A stretch of DNA of 41,682 nt from Mycolicibacterium sp. 018/SC-01/001 (GTDB lineage Bacteria > Actinomycetota > Actinomycetes > Mycobacteriales > Mycobacteriaceae). Below, piece after piece: positions 25,332 through 33,422 of the stretch. A model generated the notes under the pieces. It made no database searches. It saw only the letters and a list, made by a program, of their open reading frames with translations, and had not been told where the DNA came from. The translations under genes were made by a program, and so were the position numbers. Within the stretch, counting starts at the first letter, position 1, and each line of letters begins with the position of its first letter. The DNA lies in the NCBI RefSeq assembly GCF_007096635.1, contig NZ_VKAA01000033.1, forward strand, positions 1 through 41,682, given 5' to 3'.

Positions 25332-28300
25332 ATGGACGTCGAGTCACGATATCGACAGGCTGCGGCAGCGGCGGCCATGCTCGGCCGCAGCACCCACATC
25401 GGCCGTGTCGGAGCATTAGCTATCGCAATGGGAGTTGGGTTTGCGGTCGCCAGCGGTGCCACCGGTGTCGCCTGGGCTGACAGCGACTCCGCAGCCAGCG
25501 GTCCCTCGTCTGGCAAGCCTTCGGTGTCGTCCTCGGCAAACGACACGCCAGGGTCGGGGACGAAATCGTCCACGCGGGCCAAACGCGGCTCCGCACGCTC
25601 CGGTGGCTCCGCCGCGGACTCCACAGGCGACGATGACTCGTCACCGCGGAACCATCGCCGCAGCAACCTCCAGAAGAAAGATGCGCCCTCTCGTGCGAGC
25701 AGCGCGGCGGATGGGGAGGACACCGTGGAAGTCCGCGGGGCCGAAACTCCCACCGTCGAGGCCGCCGGCACCGATGACGTGAAAGCCGACAACACCCCGC
25801 CGGTTCCCCGCCGCGCGTCGATCGCGCGACCCACGCGCACCGTCGTCGCGACGACGTCAGTGGTGACGGCGTCCGAGGCGATGGCCGAGACGGAGGTCGT
25901 GGAGCTCGACGAGCCGGCGACCCCCGCCGAGCCTGATGACACTCCCACCGGCACCGGTCTGTGGACCATGCTGAGCGCCGCGAACCGGGAGTCTCGGCGG
26001 ACGCTGTTCAACCGCCGGCCCGTGCTGGAGAGCCAACAGGTCGACATCACGCTGGACGAATACGACGACGTCAGCGATCCGATCTCGTTCGGCGGTACAG
26101 ATCCCGACGGCGACCCGTTGACGTATCGGGTGCGTCGCGGACTCTTCGGGCCCAAACACGGCACCGTCACCGTCGACCAGACCACCGGAACGTTCACCTA
26201 CGACGCTGACAACGAATTCGCGCTCACCGGCGGCCGAGACAGGTTCCTGGTGAGGGTCTCGGACTACGACAGCGAGGACTTCCATCTTCACGGCCTGTTC
26301 AGCGGACACGGACGCTTCGCGTTCGTGACTGTCGTCGTCGCGCCGACCGATCGGGCCCCTGTGGCCGGCAATGACAGCGTGACGGTCGACGAGGACGGCC
26401 TCGTTGTCGTGAAGCCCTCAGACCTCCTCGCCAATGACACCGACCCTGACGGGGACGATCTGTCGATCGAGGGCTACACCCAACCCGAACACGGCGACCT
26501 GTGGATCAACCGCGACGGCACCATCAGCTACGACCCCGACGACGATTACAACGGCACCGACACCTTCACCTACACCGTCACCGATGGAGTGAAGTCGGCG
26601 ACGTCCACGGTCACCGTCACCGTCAACCCCGTCAACGACGCCCCGGTGGCCACCGACGACACCGTCACCGTCGACGAGGACGGCTTGCTGACCGTCAACC
26701 CCGCGGACCTGCTCGCCAACGACACCGATGTCGACCGCGACAACCTCAGCATCGAGGGCTACACCCAACCCGAACACGGCGACCTGTGGATCAATCGCGA
26801 CGGCACCATCAGTTACGACCCCGACGCCGATTACCACGGCACCGACAGCTTCACCTACACCGTCACCGACGGTACCGAAACCTCAACGGCCACAGTGACA
26901 GTCACGGTGAACTTGGTCAACGACGCCCCGGTGGCCACCGACGACACCGTCACCGTCGACGAAGACGGTCTGCTCACCGTCAACCCCGCCGACCTACTGG
27001 CCAATGACACCGACATCGACGGCGACGACGTCTCGATCGAGGGCTACACCCAACCCGAACACGGCGATCTCTGGATCAACCGCGACGGCACCATCAGCTA
27101 CAACCCCGACGCCGATTACCACGGCACCGACACGTTCACCTACACCGTGACCGATGGCACGACGACGGCCACCGCGACTGTCAACGTGGTCGTCAGTGCT
27201 GTCGATGACGCCCCTGTCGCCACCGACGACACGCTGGAAGCCACGGAGGACACGCCGCTGAGTTTCACCCCAGGTGCGTTGCTGGGTAACGACACTGACG
27301 TCGACAGCGACACGCTGACGGTGGTCATCGGTGCGGCTCCGTCCCACGGAACGCTGGTGCAGGACGCCAATGGCACCTACACCTACACGCCCGATGCCGA
27401 CTTCAACGGCACGGACTCCTTCACCTACTCGGTGTCCGACGGCACCTCGACCAGTGCCCTGGCGACGGTGACGATCAGTGTCGCCGCCGTCGACGACGGA
27501 CCGACAGTCACCGACGACACCTTGAGCGCCACCGAGGATGCGTCGCTGTCCTTCACCCCAGACGCGCTACTGGACAACGACAACGGGTCTGGAGCAGCGT
27601 TGAGCGTCGACTCGTTCACCCAGCCGGCCAATGGAACCTTGGTGCGCAACGCGAACGGCACATTCACCTACACGCCTGATGCCAACTTCTTCGGCGTCGA
27701 CACCTTCACATACACGGCGACGGACGGCACCTACACGAGCACATCGGCGACGGTCACCGTGAACGTAGCCGGAGTCGACGACGCCCCGATGATCACCGGG
27801 CTGGACGTCGGCGTCGGCGATCCCACCTCAGCGGAGGTGCGAGGAACGGTCACAGCGACGGACCCGGACGGTGGCACCATCACCTACAGCGCACCGACGA
27901 ACACGCAATACGGCACCGTGACGATCGATCCGGACACAGGCGCGTTCATCTACAAGCCCACCGATCAGGCGCGGATTGCGGTCAGTGGTGGAACAACCGG
28001 CGGGACGATCAGCCTCACCAATCCCTTGCAGGTCACCAGGGGCACGTTCCGTAGCACCCCGCGCGGACTCGGCAGCATCGGGCAACTCACCGACGACGGC
28101 GCCCTACGCAACTACATCGCGACGTACTTCACCGCCACCGCCACACAAAGGTATGACTTCGGCCAGACCCAGGCCCCCGTCGACACCGTGATGATCGTGT
28201 ACCGCGGAACGTTCGATCGGAATTCCCCGGAGACGAACGCACTCGGCCTCAATGACGACAGCGCACACTCCGTGCCGGTCACCGGCTGCGGCGGCAGCGC

Positions 28301-28547
28301 GGGGCTCTGCCCGCGGGTTTCCCTCGACCTGGTGGCCGGCGAGCAGGTGTCTGTTGTCGTCACCACCTTCGATCCGGGGGTACCGCTGGGACTTCCGCAG
28401 AGCTTTTACTCGAGCGGGCCGGGTCGGTTCAGCGCAATCCCACCGGAGGACACGTTCCTGATCACGGCGACCGACTCGAGCGGTGCAACGACGACCGTTT
28501 CGGTGCAGGCGCCGATCACACCGTTGCCTGCGGTGTCCGCGCTCTGA
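25332..28547 (+). CDS. Secreted Ig/cadherin-like tandem-repeat surface protein
   Basis: 1071 residues. A signal peptide (about 15-50: GRVGALAIAMGVGFAVA, cleavage near AWA) and a Ser/Thr/Arg linker to about 215 precede beta-rich repeats. A first domain (ISFGGTDPDGDPLTYRV) is followed from residue 342 by five units of 95-96 residues. They carry PV..DDTVTVDEDG, LLANDTDxDGDxLSI, GTxTYxPDADFxGTDSFTYTVTDG: the Big/VCBS/cadherin-like fold with Ca2+-binding Asp clusters. Three units are almost identical. A different C-terminal domain (about 818-1071) begins APMITGLDVGVGDP. No sortase motif or membrane anchor is seen. Surface adhesion, matrix or cell-cell contact is the usual role of such proteins. 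ATG 25332 has GGGGGA 8 bases upstream; TTG 25317 is an alternative. A hairpin terminator follows. Confidence 0.8.
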   Translation: MDVESRYRQAAAAAAMLGRSTHIGRVGALAIAMGVGFAVASGATGVAWADSDSAASGPSSGKPSVSSSANDTPGSGTKSSTRAKRGSARSGGSAADSTGDDDSSPRNHRRSNLQKKDAPSRASSAADGEDTVEVRGAETPTVEAAGTDDVKADNTPPVPRRASIARPTRTVVATTSVVTASEAMAETEVVELDEPATPAEPDDTPTGTGLWTMLSAANRESRRTLFNRRPVLESQQVDITLDEYDDVSDPISFGGTDPDGDPLTYRVRRGLFGPKHGTVTVDQTTGTFTYDADNEFALTGGRDRFLVRVSDYDSEDFHLHGLFSGHGRFAFVTVVVAPTDRAPVAGNDSVTVDEDGLVVVKPSDLLANDTDPDGDDLSIEGYTQPEHGDLWINRDGTISYDPDDDYNGTDTFTYTVTDGVKSATSTVTVTVNPVNDAPVATDDTVTVDEDGLLTVNPADLLANDTDVDRDNLSIEGYTQPEHGDLWINRDGTISYDPDADYHGTDSFTYTVTDGTETSTATVTVTVNLVNDAPVATDDTVTVDEDGLLTVNPADLLANDTDIDGDDVSIEGYTQPEHGDLWINRDGTISYNPDADYHGTDTFTYTVTDGTTTATATVNVVVSAVDDAPVATDDTLEATEDTPLSFTPGALLGNDTDVDSDTLTVVIGAAPSHGTLVQDANGTYTYTPDADFNGTDSFTYSVSDGTSTSALATVTISVAAVDDGPTVTDDTLSATEDASLSFTPDALLDNDNGSGAALSVDSFTQPANGTLVRNANGTFTYTPDANFFGVDTFTYTATDGTYTSTSATVTVNVAGVDDAPMITGLDVGVGDPTSAEVRGTVTATDPDGGTITYSAPTNTQYGTVTIDPDTGAFIYKPTDQARIAVSGGTTGGTISLTNPLQVTRGTFRSTPRGLGSIGQLTDDGALRNYIATYFTATATQRYDFGQTQAPVDTVMIVYRGTFDRNSPETNALGLNDDSAHSVPVTGCGGSAGLCPRVSLDLVAGEQVSVVVTTFDPGVPLGLPQSFYSSGPGRFSAIPPEDTFLITATDSSGATTTVSVQAPITPLPAVSAL
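26355..27782 (+). repeat. Five tandem 285/288-bp coding repeats
   Basis: Units start at 26355, 26640, 26925, 27210 and 27498. The first three are very alike in DNA (for example GGGCTACACCCAACCCGAAC recurs at 26471, 26756 and 27041, exactly 285 apart). The last two share the protein pattern but not the DNA. Recent expansion of the first three, or homogenisation between them, is likely. Unit number may vary between strains. Confidence 0.9.
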
Positions 28548-28555
28548 CGCAGCGA

Positions 28556-28587
28556 CCTCGCCTGGTGTGAGTGCACACCAGGCGAGG
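28556..28587 (+). terminator. Strong hairpin terminator after the Ig-repeat gene
   Basis: A perfect 14-bp stem, CCTCGCCTGGTGTG with CACACCAGGCGAGG, around the loop AGTG, beginning 9 bases after the stop. No T-tract follows, as is common in mycobacteria. It separates the gene from the tRNA 34 bases on. Confidence 0.85.
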
Positions 28588-28620
28588 ATTCGCGCGTGTT
28601 AGCCTTGCCCTTCGAAACAG

Positions 28621-28691
28621 GCCGATGTAGTTCAATGGCAGAACATCAGCTTCCCAAGCTGAATACGCGGGTTCGATTCCCGTCATCGGCT
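28621..28691 (+). tRNA. tRNA-Gly (anticodon CCC)
   Basis: 71 bases folding as a cloverleaf: acceptor stem GCCGATG/CATCGGC, discriminator T, a D-arm around GTTCAATGGCAGAAC, anticodon stem TCAGC/GCTGA with loop TTCCCAA (anticodon CCC, reading GGG), and a T-arm GGGTTCGATTCCC. CCA is not encoded. The gene stays intact next to the low-GC cassette downstream, as expected when an element integrates at a tRNA 3' side. Confidence 0.95.
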
Positions 28692-28721
28692 CAGTGTGTG
28701 ATGTTGCAAGACATCCGAATA

Positions 28722-28755
28722 GCTCTGAACCCTCGTTGGGGGTTCAGGGCTTTTT
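28722..28755 (+). terminator. Intrinsic terminator with T-tract after tRNA-Gly
   Basis: An 11-bp stem, GCTCTGAACCC (28722-28732) with GGGTTCAGGGC (28740-28750, one G-U pair), loop TCGTTGG, followed directly by TTTTT. A textbook factor-independent terminator, unlike the T-less hairpin before the tRNA. Confidence 0.88.
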
Positions 28756-29109
28756 CTTAGGCGACCGCAGAGGCTCGACAGGGTTTGTTCATAGCCGACC
28801 AGCGGAATCTGGTTCGCCCACTCGGGCCCAAGGTCTGCGTGCTGGACAGGGCGTCGAAGGAAACCGCTTAGCTCAGTCACCAGGACAATCGAGTCTTCGG
28901 CTTTGGCCAATTTTGTGCGCCACCAAGCACTGGGAAGTCAACATCACAGAGCTCAGCGAGTTAAAGGCGCAAAGGCCCGTGATTCGTCTCAACCGGCGAG
29001 ATGGTCTCTGCTCTATCGGAGTCAGGACCCGCAGCAGCGACGGTTCGCGCACTTACTGTTGCTAGAGTCTGTCAGCAGGGACTCATCTGCTGCGAAGTGG
29101 GGATTAAGG
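28756..29109 (+). other. Leader region of the cassette, no supported gene
   Basis: 354 bases. Open frames exist on both strands (for example 75 codons leftward from 28910), but they start with rare codons and show no recognisable protein. Near the right end TAGAGT (29063-29068) could be a -10 element. CAGCAG-N8-CTGCTG (29073-29092) is a perfect dyad lying between it and the first gene, a possible operator. The left part may be decayed DNA from an earlier insertion. Confidence 0.4.
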
Positions 29110-29832
29110 TTGGCTGACACCGAGGTGGCATTGGACGCGCTCACGGTGGTCATCCGGGGCCACTTCAACGCAGCAATATTCTCGCCGGCCTGGTTGCTGC
29201 AAGAGAATGTGATTGGCCCAGCCGATTTTGCGCGTGCTGAAGTAGAAATCATTACAAGGGATTTCGCATCGTTGGAAACAGGCTGGCTCATGTGCCAGGT
29301 GACGCCCGAGGCTATGCAGTTGTCAACCACTGAACCTGACGACTTCGAACGGTTGCGCGATGCTGCAGTTAGCATTTTGACTGCACTTCCCCATACACCG
29401 GTCGCGGTGCTCGGAGTCAACCGCGAGATGCACTTCAAAGCTAGAGACCAGGATCATTATCAATTAATTGGCGACCGGCTTGCACCTAAGGAATTCTGGG
29501 AACAAACTATGAACCTCCCCGTCATGCGTGAAATAGTGATGTGGGGTCAGCGCGATAGCAACTTTGGTGGACGGACTCAGGTCAAAGTTGAGCCATCATT
29601 CCGGTTCGACGAACACGTATTCGTCTCTCACAGCGACCAATTCAATCTGCACTTAATCGAGGAGCGTCCTTCGAATCGAAGGGAGGCTTGGACTTTGGAA
29701 GCCGACCAAAATCAGCGCGTCGAGGCCCTCGCAACAAACATCCCGATCGTCAACGATATCCTGGCCAACGAGTGGCATTCATCTCTCTCCCACGCCAACA
29801 CAGTCCTCCAGGCGATTGCGAACATTTCATGA
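29110..29832 (+). CDS. Cassette gene 1: unrecognised protein of about 240 residues
   Basis: 240 residues if it starts at TTG 29110 (GGGGA 7 bases upstream); GTG 29125 or a longer frame from 28903 are possible, but the sequence before 29110 is not protein-like. I do not recognise the family with confidence. Visible blocks: ALTVVIRGHFNAAIFSPAWL at the start, GWLMCQVTPEAMQLSTTE, then HTPVAVLGVNREMHFKARD and IGDRLAPKEFWE in the middle, and TQVKVEPS near 155. The strand-rich pattern, with a conserved-looking G-x-N-R-E-x-H-F, resembles TIGR04255-like proteins only loosely. It is soluble, with no signal peptide. The last bases overlap gene 2 as ATGA, so the two are translated together. Low GC for this genome. 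A role in a conflict or stress cassette is inference. Confidence 0.6.
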   Translation: MADTEVALDALTVVIRGHFNAAIFSPAWLLQENVIGPADFARAEVEIITRDFASLETGWLMCQVTPEAMQLSTTEPDDFERLRDAAVSILTALPHTPVAVLGVNREMHFKARDQDHYQLIGDRLAPKEFWEQTMNLPVMREIVMWGQRDSNFGGRTQVKVEPSFRFDEHVFVSHSDQFNLHLIEERPSNRREAWTLEADQNQRVEALATNIPIVNDILANEWHSSLSHANTVLQAIANIS

Positions 29833-30458
29833 GCCCGTCAATCTTGCCAACTTCGACATTCAATTCATCGGGCAAACAGCTCGATGACGTTGAGGATTCG
29901 ACAATAGAGTGGCGCAACTTGGCTTACGCGATTCCCGCGTCTGGCACGAAGTTCAGCGCTGATACCATTCTCTTCCAGCCGAGCGACGCAGCGCGGCGGA
30001 ATTACATCGACGAGTGGGCTGCCGTAGCGGCAATCCCGAGCATGGCACGTAAAACGCTAATCGACCGAAAAACTGCTGCTATTAGATCTGCGTTCGAGGG
30101 AGTGCACGAGCGACGGTCTCGCCCAATGAGCAAACCGTCGGCAGCGATAACTGGCATGGAGAAGTGGGAGGGCAGCGTCACCGAGGTGGACCACGACTTC
30201 TTTACCGTTCAGTTGTTACCCGCTGGAGACGGCACCGAAGTCACGGCCGATTTTCCTCGTGAACTTATCGCAGACGATGACCTAAAAGTCGGTGATGTCG
30301 TCTACATCACGGTGAGAACTGTGCAGGGAATTGGGGGCCCTCAACGGACGTCAGCGGTTCGCCTCCGGCGCTTGGGCCGGTGGACGGAACCCGAGGTAGC
30401 TGCGCAAAGAGCCCGGGCAAGAGAGAGGTTGAGACGACTGGAAACGAAGTTTGGCTGA
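29829..30458 (+). CDS. Cassette gene 2: small protein with possible OB-like C-terminus
   Basis: 209 residues starting at the ATG inside the ATGA overlap with gene 1. The N-terminal half (about 30-95) is helical with a run of charged and Ala residues (DAARRNYIDEWAAVAAI). The C-terminal part from about 112 (WEGSVTEVDHDFFTVQLLP ... VTADFPRELI ... LKVGDVVYITVRTV) has the strand spacing of a small S1/OB-like or Tudor-like beta barrel. It ends in a basic helix (RARARERLRRLETKFG). No enzyme motif is visible; an adaptor or nucleic-acid-binding role is possible but unproven. The end overlaps gene 3 by 8 bases. Confidence 0.65.
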   Translation: MSPSILPTSTFNSSGKQLDDVEDSTIEWRNLAYAIPASGTKFSADTILFQPSDAARRNYIDEWAAVAAIPSMARKTLIDRKTAAIRSAFEGVHERRSRPMSKPSAAITGMEKWEGSVTEVDHDFFTVQLLPAGDGTEVTADFPRELIADDDLKVGDVVYITVRTVQGIGGPQRTSAVRLRRLGRWTEPEVAAQRARARERLRRLETKFG

Positions 30459-31551
30459 TCCGGACCGGCCGCCGGCGGTTGACGAGATCGAAATATCGAT
30501 TTTTGGACCCGGCAAAGGTGAGTCGATTGCCGTGCATGTTGGCGGTGGCCAATGGCTGATTGTTGATTCGTGTGTTGATCAACATACAAAGCATATTCCA
30601 GTGGTTGAATATCTGTCGCGCCTCGAGGTTGACCTTTCCAAGGACGTCGTGCTCGTGGTTGGCACACACGCCCACGACGATCACATCGCAGGCCTTTCCC
30701 GGGTGCTAGAGCTGTGCGATTCGGCAACTTTCGTATGCTCGTCCGCATTGACCGGCGAAGAGTTCATGGCCACGCTCGAAGCGGACGCTGATATCGAGCG
30801 ATTGTTCCGAAAGTCTATTCGGTCGGAGTACCGCCGGATTTTTGAGATTATCGATGGGCGAAACGCCAACGGCGTGACGCCCCCTGCGATGCGCGCCGTG
30901 GAATTGCGTCAACTATGGTCGCGCCCCCAGTCGAGCGAGGCTCCTGCCGCCTCGGCGATCGCTTTATCACCATCGGATATTGCCACAAGCAGGGCACTAG
31001 CCGCGCTGGCAGCCGGCCTGGCAAAGACGTCCGACCGACGATTGATTCGACGGGTGGATCCAAATGAGTTCGCCGTTGCAATGTGGGTCACCGTTGGTGA
31101 AGTGAGCATGCTGCTGGGCGCCGACCTCACAAAGGGGCCACAAGGGTGCGGATGGAGTGCGGTTGTTGCAAGATTTGCACCTTCGACCCGCGCATCGGCA
31201 TTCAAAATTCCACATCACGGTTCGCCAAACGCTCACCACGACACCGTATGGTCGCATCTCTTATCGGACGACGTGATCGCGCTGATCGCTCCATACCGCA
31301 TGGGGCACAGGCCGCTACCAGCCGATAGTGATATTCAGAGAATCAGGATGATGGCGAACGCCGTGTATTGTTCGGCGAATCCAAAGTCTCCCGCCCTCAG
31401 CAAAGAGGTGAAGAGAACCCGCTCAGCACTCGCAAGTTTGGGCGCCACGAACATTCGATTTGAAGGAAGAACCGGACAGGTACGAGCACGCAGACCTAGC
31501 GGCGCTGAGGCCTGGAGTGTCGAGTGCTTCGCGCCGGCCATGCAGCTCTAG
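30451..31551 (+). CDS. Cassette gene 3: ComEC-type metallo-beta-lactamase-fold hydrolase
   Basis: 366 residues from TTG 30451, placed 8 bases inside gene 2. The fold's signature is intact: GTHAHDDHIAGL (H73, H75, D77, H78), the bridging Asp in LLGADLT (D225) and IPHHGSPNAHHD (H255/H256). GKGESIAVHVGGGQWLIVDS at 19-40 resembles the start of the ComEC metallo-hydrolase domain, which is linked to nucleic-acid cleavage. Unlike ComEC there are no membrane helices, so it is a free cytoplasmic enzyme. A roughly 90-residue insert between the His cluster and the Asp may set specificity. Stand-alone relatives occur in mobile multi-gene cassettes in bacteria. With its two overlapping partners it probably forms one functional unit. 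Substrate unknown: nucleic acid, nucleotide or a phosphoester. Confidence 0.8.
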   Translation: MADPDRPPAVDEIEISIFGPGKGESIAVHVGGGQWLIVDSCVDQHTKHIPVVEYLSRLEVDLSKDVVLVVGTHAHDDHIAGLSRVLELCDSATFVCSSALTGEEFMATLEADADIERLFRKSIRSEYRRIFEIIDGRNANGVTPPAMRAVELRQLWSRPQSSEAPAASAIALSPSDIATSRALAALAAGLAKTSDRRLIRRVDPNEFAVAMWVTVGEVSMLLGADLTKGPQGCGWSAVVARFAPSTRASAFKIPHHGSPNAHHDTVWSHLLSDDVIALIAPYRMGHRPLPADSDIQRIRMMANAVYCSANPKSPALSKEVKRTRSALASLGATNIRFEGRTGQVRARRPSGAEAWSVECFAPAMQL

Positions 31552-31689
31552 GCTTTAACGACAAATGGTTGGTAACCGTGTCCTTGCCACGCTGGGTCAA
31601 GAAGTGGCGTTCCGGGATACTCAAACTAATCCCGCCAGGCCAGCAACACAGCCCGATTGCGGGTTGCACCCGCTTATTGCCTACTCCGT

Positions 31690-32109
31690 TGGTCGGCCGC
31701 CAATACGCACTTCGTCGTCACCGGCCGTAACCGCGATGACGTCGACGAAGCATTGAATTCGGTTCTGGTGCGGTCGTTTGCGCTGAACATTCCGGGTTGG
31801 GCGTGGGCTGCACACGGAGTTCGGCATCCGCTCGGCGACGATTTCGGCGGGTTCCAGGACATCGTGCCGCAGACCTTCGACGAGGAGTCCGCACTGGCAC
31901 TCGCCGACTCGGCCCCGACCTCACTGCTCAAGCAGTACCTCTTGAACGGGACGCCGAGTGATGTCATCGACCAGTTGGCCGTATGGCGGGATCACGGCGT
32001 GCGCCATCCGGTGCTCATCAATGCGAGCCTGCTGCAGCAGAAGCTGGCTCGCGGCGCTGCGTCGACGCTGCCTTTTCTCCAGATCCTGCGACGCATCCGC
32101 TCGCTGTGA
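31690..32109 (+). pseudogene. 3' remnant of an LLM-type (F420-dependent-like) oxidoreductase
   Basis: Recognisable protein begins at about 31705 (HFVVTGRNRDDVDEAL) and runs to the TGA: LNIPGWAWAAHGVRHPLGDDFGGFQDIVPQ, then LLNGTPSDVIDQLAVWRDHGVRHPVLIN, then LPFLQILRRIRSL. It looks like the last 130 or so residues of the luciferase-like ketoreductases related to Rv2951c (phthiodiolone ketoreductase), normally about 380 residues. The N-terminal two thirds, with the F420 site, are missing, and the bases just upstream (31552-31690) hold no homologous codons in any frame that I can see. The GC rises to genome level here. Most likely the native gene was cut when the low-GC cassette arrived. Confidence 0.75.
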
Positions 32110-32136
32110 CGACTACACAGAACCTACGGGGACCTC

Positions 32137-33417
32137 TCAGAGCAGACGCACGCCCACCCACAGTGCGAGCACGCCGGCGATGAGAGCGGCCGGCACCGTG
32201 AGCAGCCCCAGCACGGTGTAGACGCGTAGCTGCGGCTGCGCGCCGGCAGCGGCAGATGCCCTGCGCCACAGCATGATCGCCAGCGACCCGACGTAGGTCA
32301 GGTTGGGGCCGATGTTCACCCCCAGCAGGACCGCCAAGATCAACGCGGGTGGCGCGTGAGCGCCGATGGCGGCGAGCAACAGCAGCGTCGCGGGCAGGTT
32401 GTTCACCAGGTTCGCGATCACCGCAGCGACGGCCGCCACGATCAGCAGACCCACCAGCGTGGGTTCGTGAGGCAGGTACTGGGCCAGAGCGCGCCCGATC
32501 GGACCGTCGGAGACCGCGGCCACCACGAGAGCCAGCGCCAGCACGAAACCGCAGAACAACACATCCGCGGCGGCCAGTGTGCGACGCACCGTGGTCCGTC
32601 GCGCCCGCAACGCGAAGCCGGCGAGCACCACGGCGCCGGCAGCCGCCACCCAGCCGGGCGCAACCCCGACGAAGCCCGACACCGCGAAGCCGGCAAGCGT
32701 GAGGGCCAGCACAGCCAGCGCGGCCGTCGGCATCGGCGGCGCCTCGACATCGTCGGTCACCATCGCACGCGCCGCCCCCGGCCCCTCGGCGGGCGCCCTG
32801 AGCTGCCGGGCGAAGAAGATCCGGAACACCACGAACTCCGCGACGATCGACACCACCCACGGCAACGCCATCACGGTGGTGAACTCCACGAAGGTCAAAC
32901 CTGTTGCGGTGAAGGCCAACAGGTTGGTCAGGTTGGAGACCGGCAGCAGGGTCGACGCGGTGTTGGACAGGTGGGCACTGGCATAGGAGTGCGGACGTGG
33001 GTCCATCCGCAACGCCTGCGCCGTCGTGATCACCACCGGCGTCAGCAGTACCACGGTCGCGTCCAGGCTGAGGATCGCCGTCGTCGCCGACGCCGCGACG
33101 AACACCAGACCGAGTAGACGGGTGGGTGATCCATGCGACCCACGGCGAAGCTGATCGGCGATCCACGCGAACACACCCATCGCGTCGGCCAGGTGCGCCA
33201 GCACCAGGATCGCGGCCAAAAAGCCGACCGTGGGCGCCATCTCCGCGATCGCGTGCCGCGCCGCCGGCCAGCCCACCAATCCCGCGGCCACGGCGATCAG
33301 CGCGGCCGGCAGGGCGGCGACGATCTCCGGTAACCCTCTCGGCCGCACCACGGCGAACACCATCACCGCTGCCACCAGAGCGACCGACAGTACGGCCGCA
33401 GCGCCCCCGGAGACCAT
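32137..33417 (-). CDS. ArsB/NhaD-superfamily (SLC13-like) transporter
   Basis: 426 residues with about eleven membrane helices. Diagnostic blocks of ArsB-type permeases are present: SLDATVVLLTPVVITTA (about 115-130), NLTNLLAFTATGL, then LVNNLPATLLLLAAIG and GVNIGPNLTYVGSLAIMLW near the end. Family members export arsenite or exchange ions such as Na+/H+. No arsR, arsC or other arsenic gene is near, so the substrate is open. The ATG lies 5 bases after the MFS stop, so it is third in a tight leftward operon with the 2H phosphoesterase and MFS genes. It faces the LLM remnant tail to tail. Confidence 0.82.
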   Translation of the reverse strand: MVSGGAAAVLSVALVAAVMVFAVVRPRGLPEIVAALPAALIAVAAGLVGWPAARHAIAEMAPTVGFLAAILVLAHLADAMGVFAWIADQLRRGSHGSPTRLLGLVFVAASATTAILSLDATVVLLTPVVITTAQALRMDPRPHSYASAHLSNTASTLLPVSNLTNLLAFTATGLTFVEFTTVMALPWVVSIVAEFVVFRIFFARQLRAPAEGPGAARAMVTDDVEAPPMPTAALAVLALTLAGFAVSGFVGVAPGWVAAAGAVVLAGFALRARRTTVRRTLAAADVLFCGFVLALALVVAAVSDGPIGRALAQYLPHEPTLVGLLIVAAVAAVIANLVNNLPATLLLLAAIGAHAPPALILAVLLGVNIGPNLTYVGSLAIMLWRRASAAAGAQPQLRVYTVLGLLTVPAALIAGVLALWVGVRLL

Positions 33418-33422
33418 CGACG

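Larger units (their letters stand above)
28756..31690 (+). mobile_element. Low-GC accessory cassette between tRNA-Gly and a truncated gene
   Basis: Boundaries are approximate. GC falls abruptly: I counted 45% for 29221-29280 and for 30541-30600, against 78% for 33241-33300. The cassette follows a tRNA gene, holds three overlapping genes unlike the surrounding core genome, and ends in the 3' remnant of an oxidoreductase gene. I found no integrase, transposase or direct repeat of the tRNA end, so the mode of entry is not visible. Treated as a probable genomic island. Confidence 0.7.

Noticed and set aside
26355..27782. Regularly spaced repeats as a CRISPR array
   Set aside because: The units are 285 bp, in frame, and encode Ig-like domains; there are no short repeats with unique spacers and no cas genes.
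28683..28910. 75-codon leftward frame beside the tRNA as an integrase or transposase remnant
   Set aside because: It overlaps the tRNA end and terminator, uses a TTG start, and shows no recombinase motif.
28621..31700. Direct repeat (att site) of the tRNA 3' end at the right side of the cassette
   Set aside because: Compared by eye, GGTTCGATTCCCGTCATCGG has no convincing copy between 31500 and 31750; GATTGCGGGTTGCACCC is not a match.
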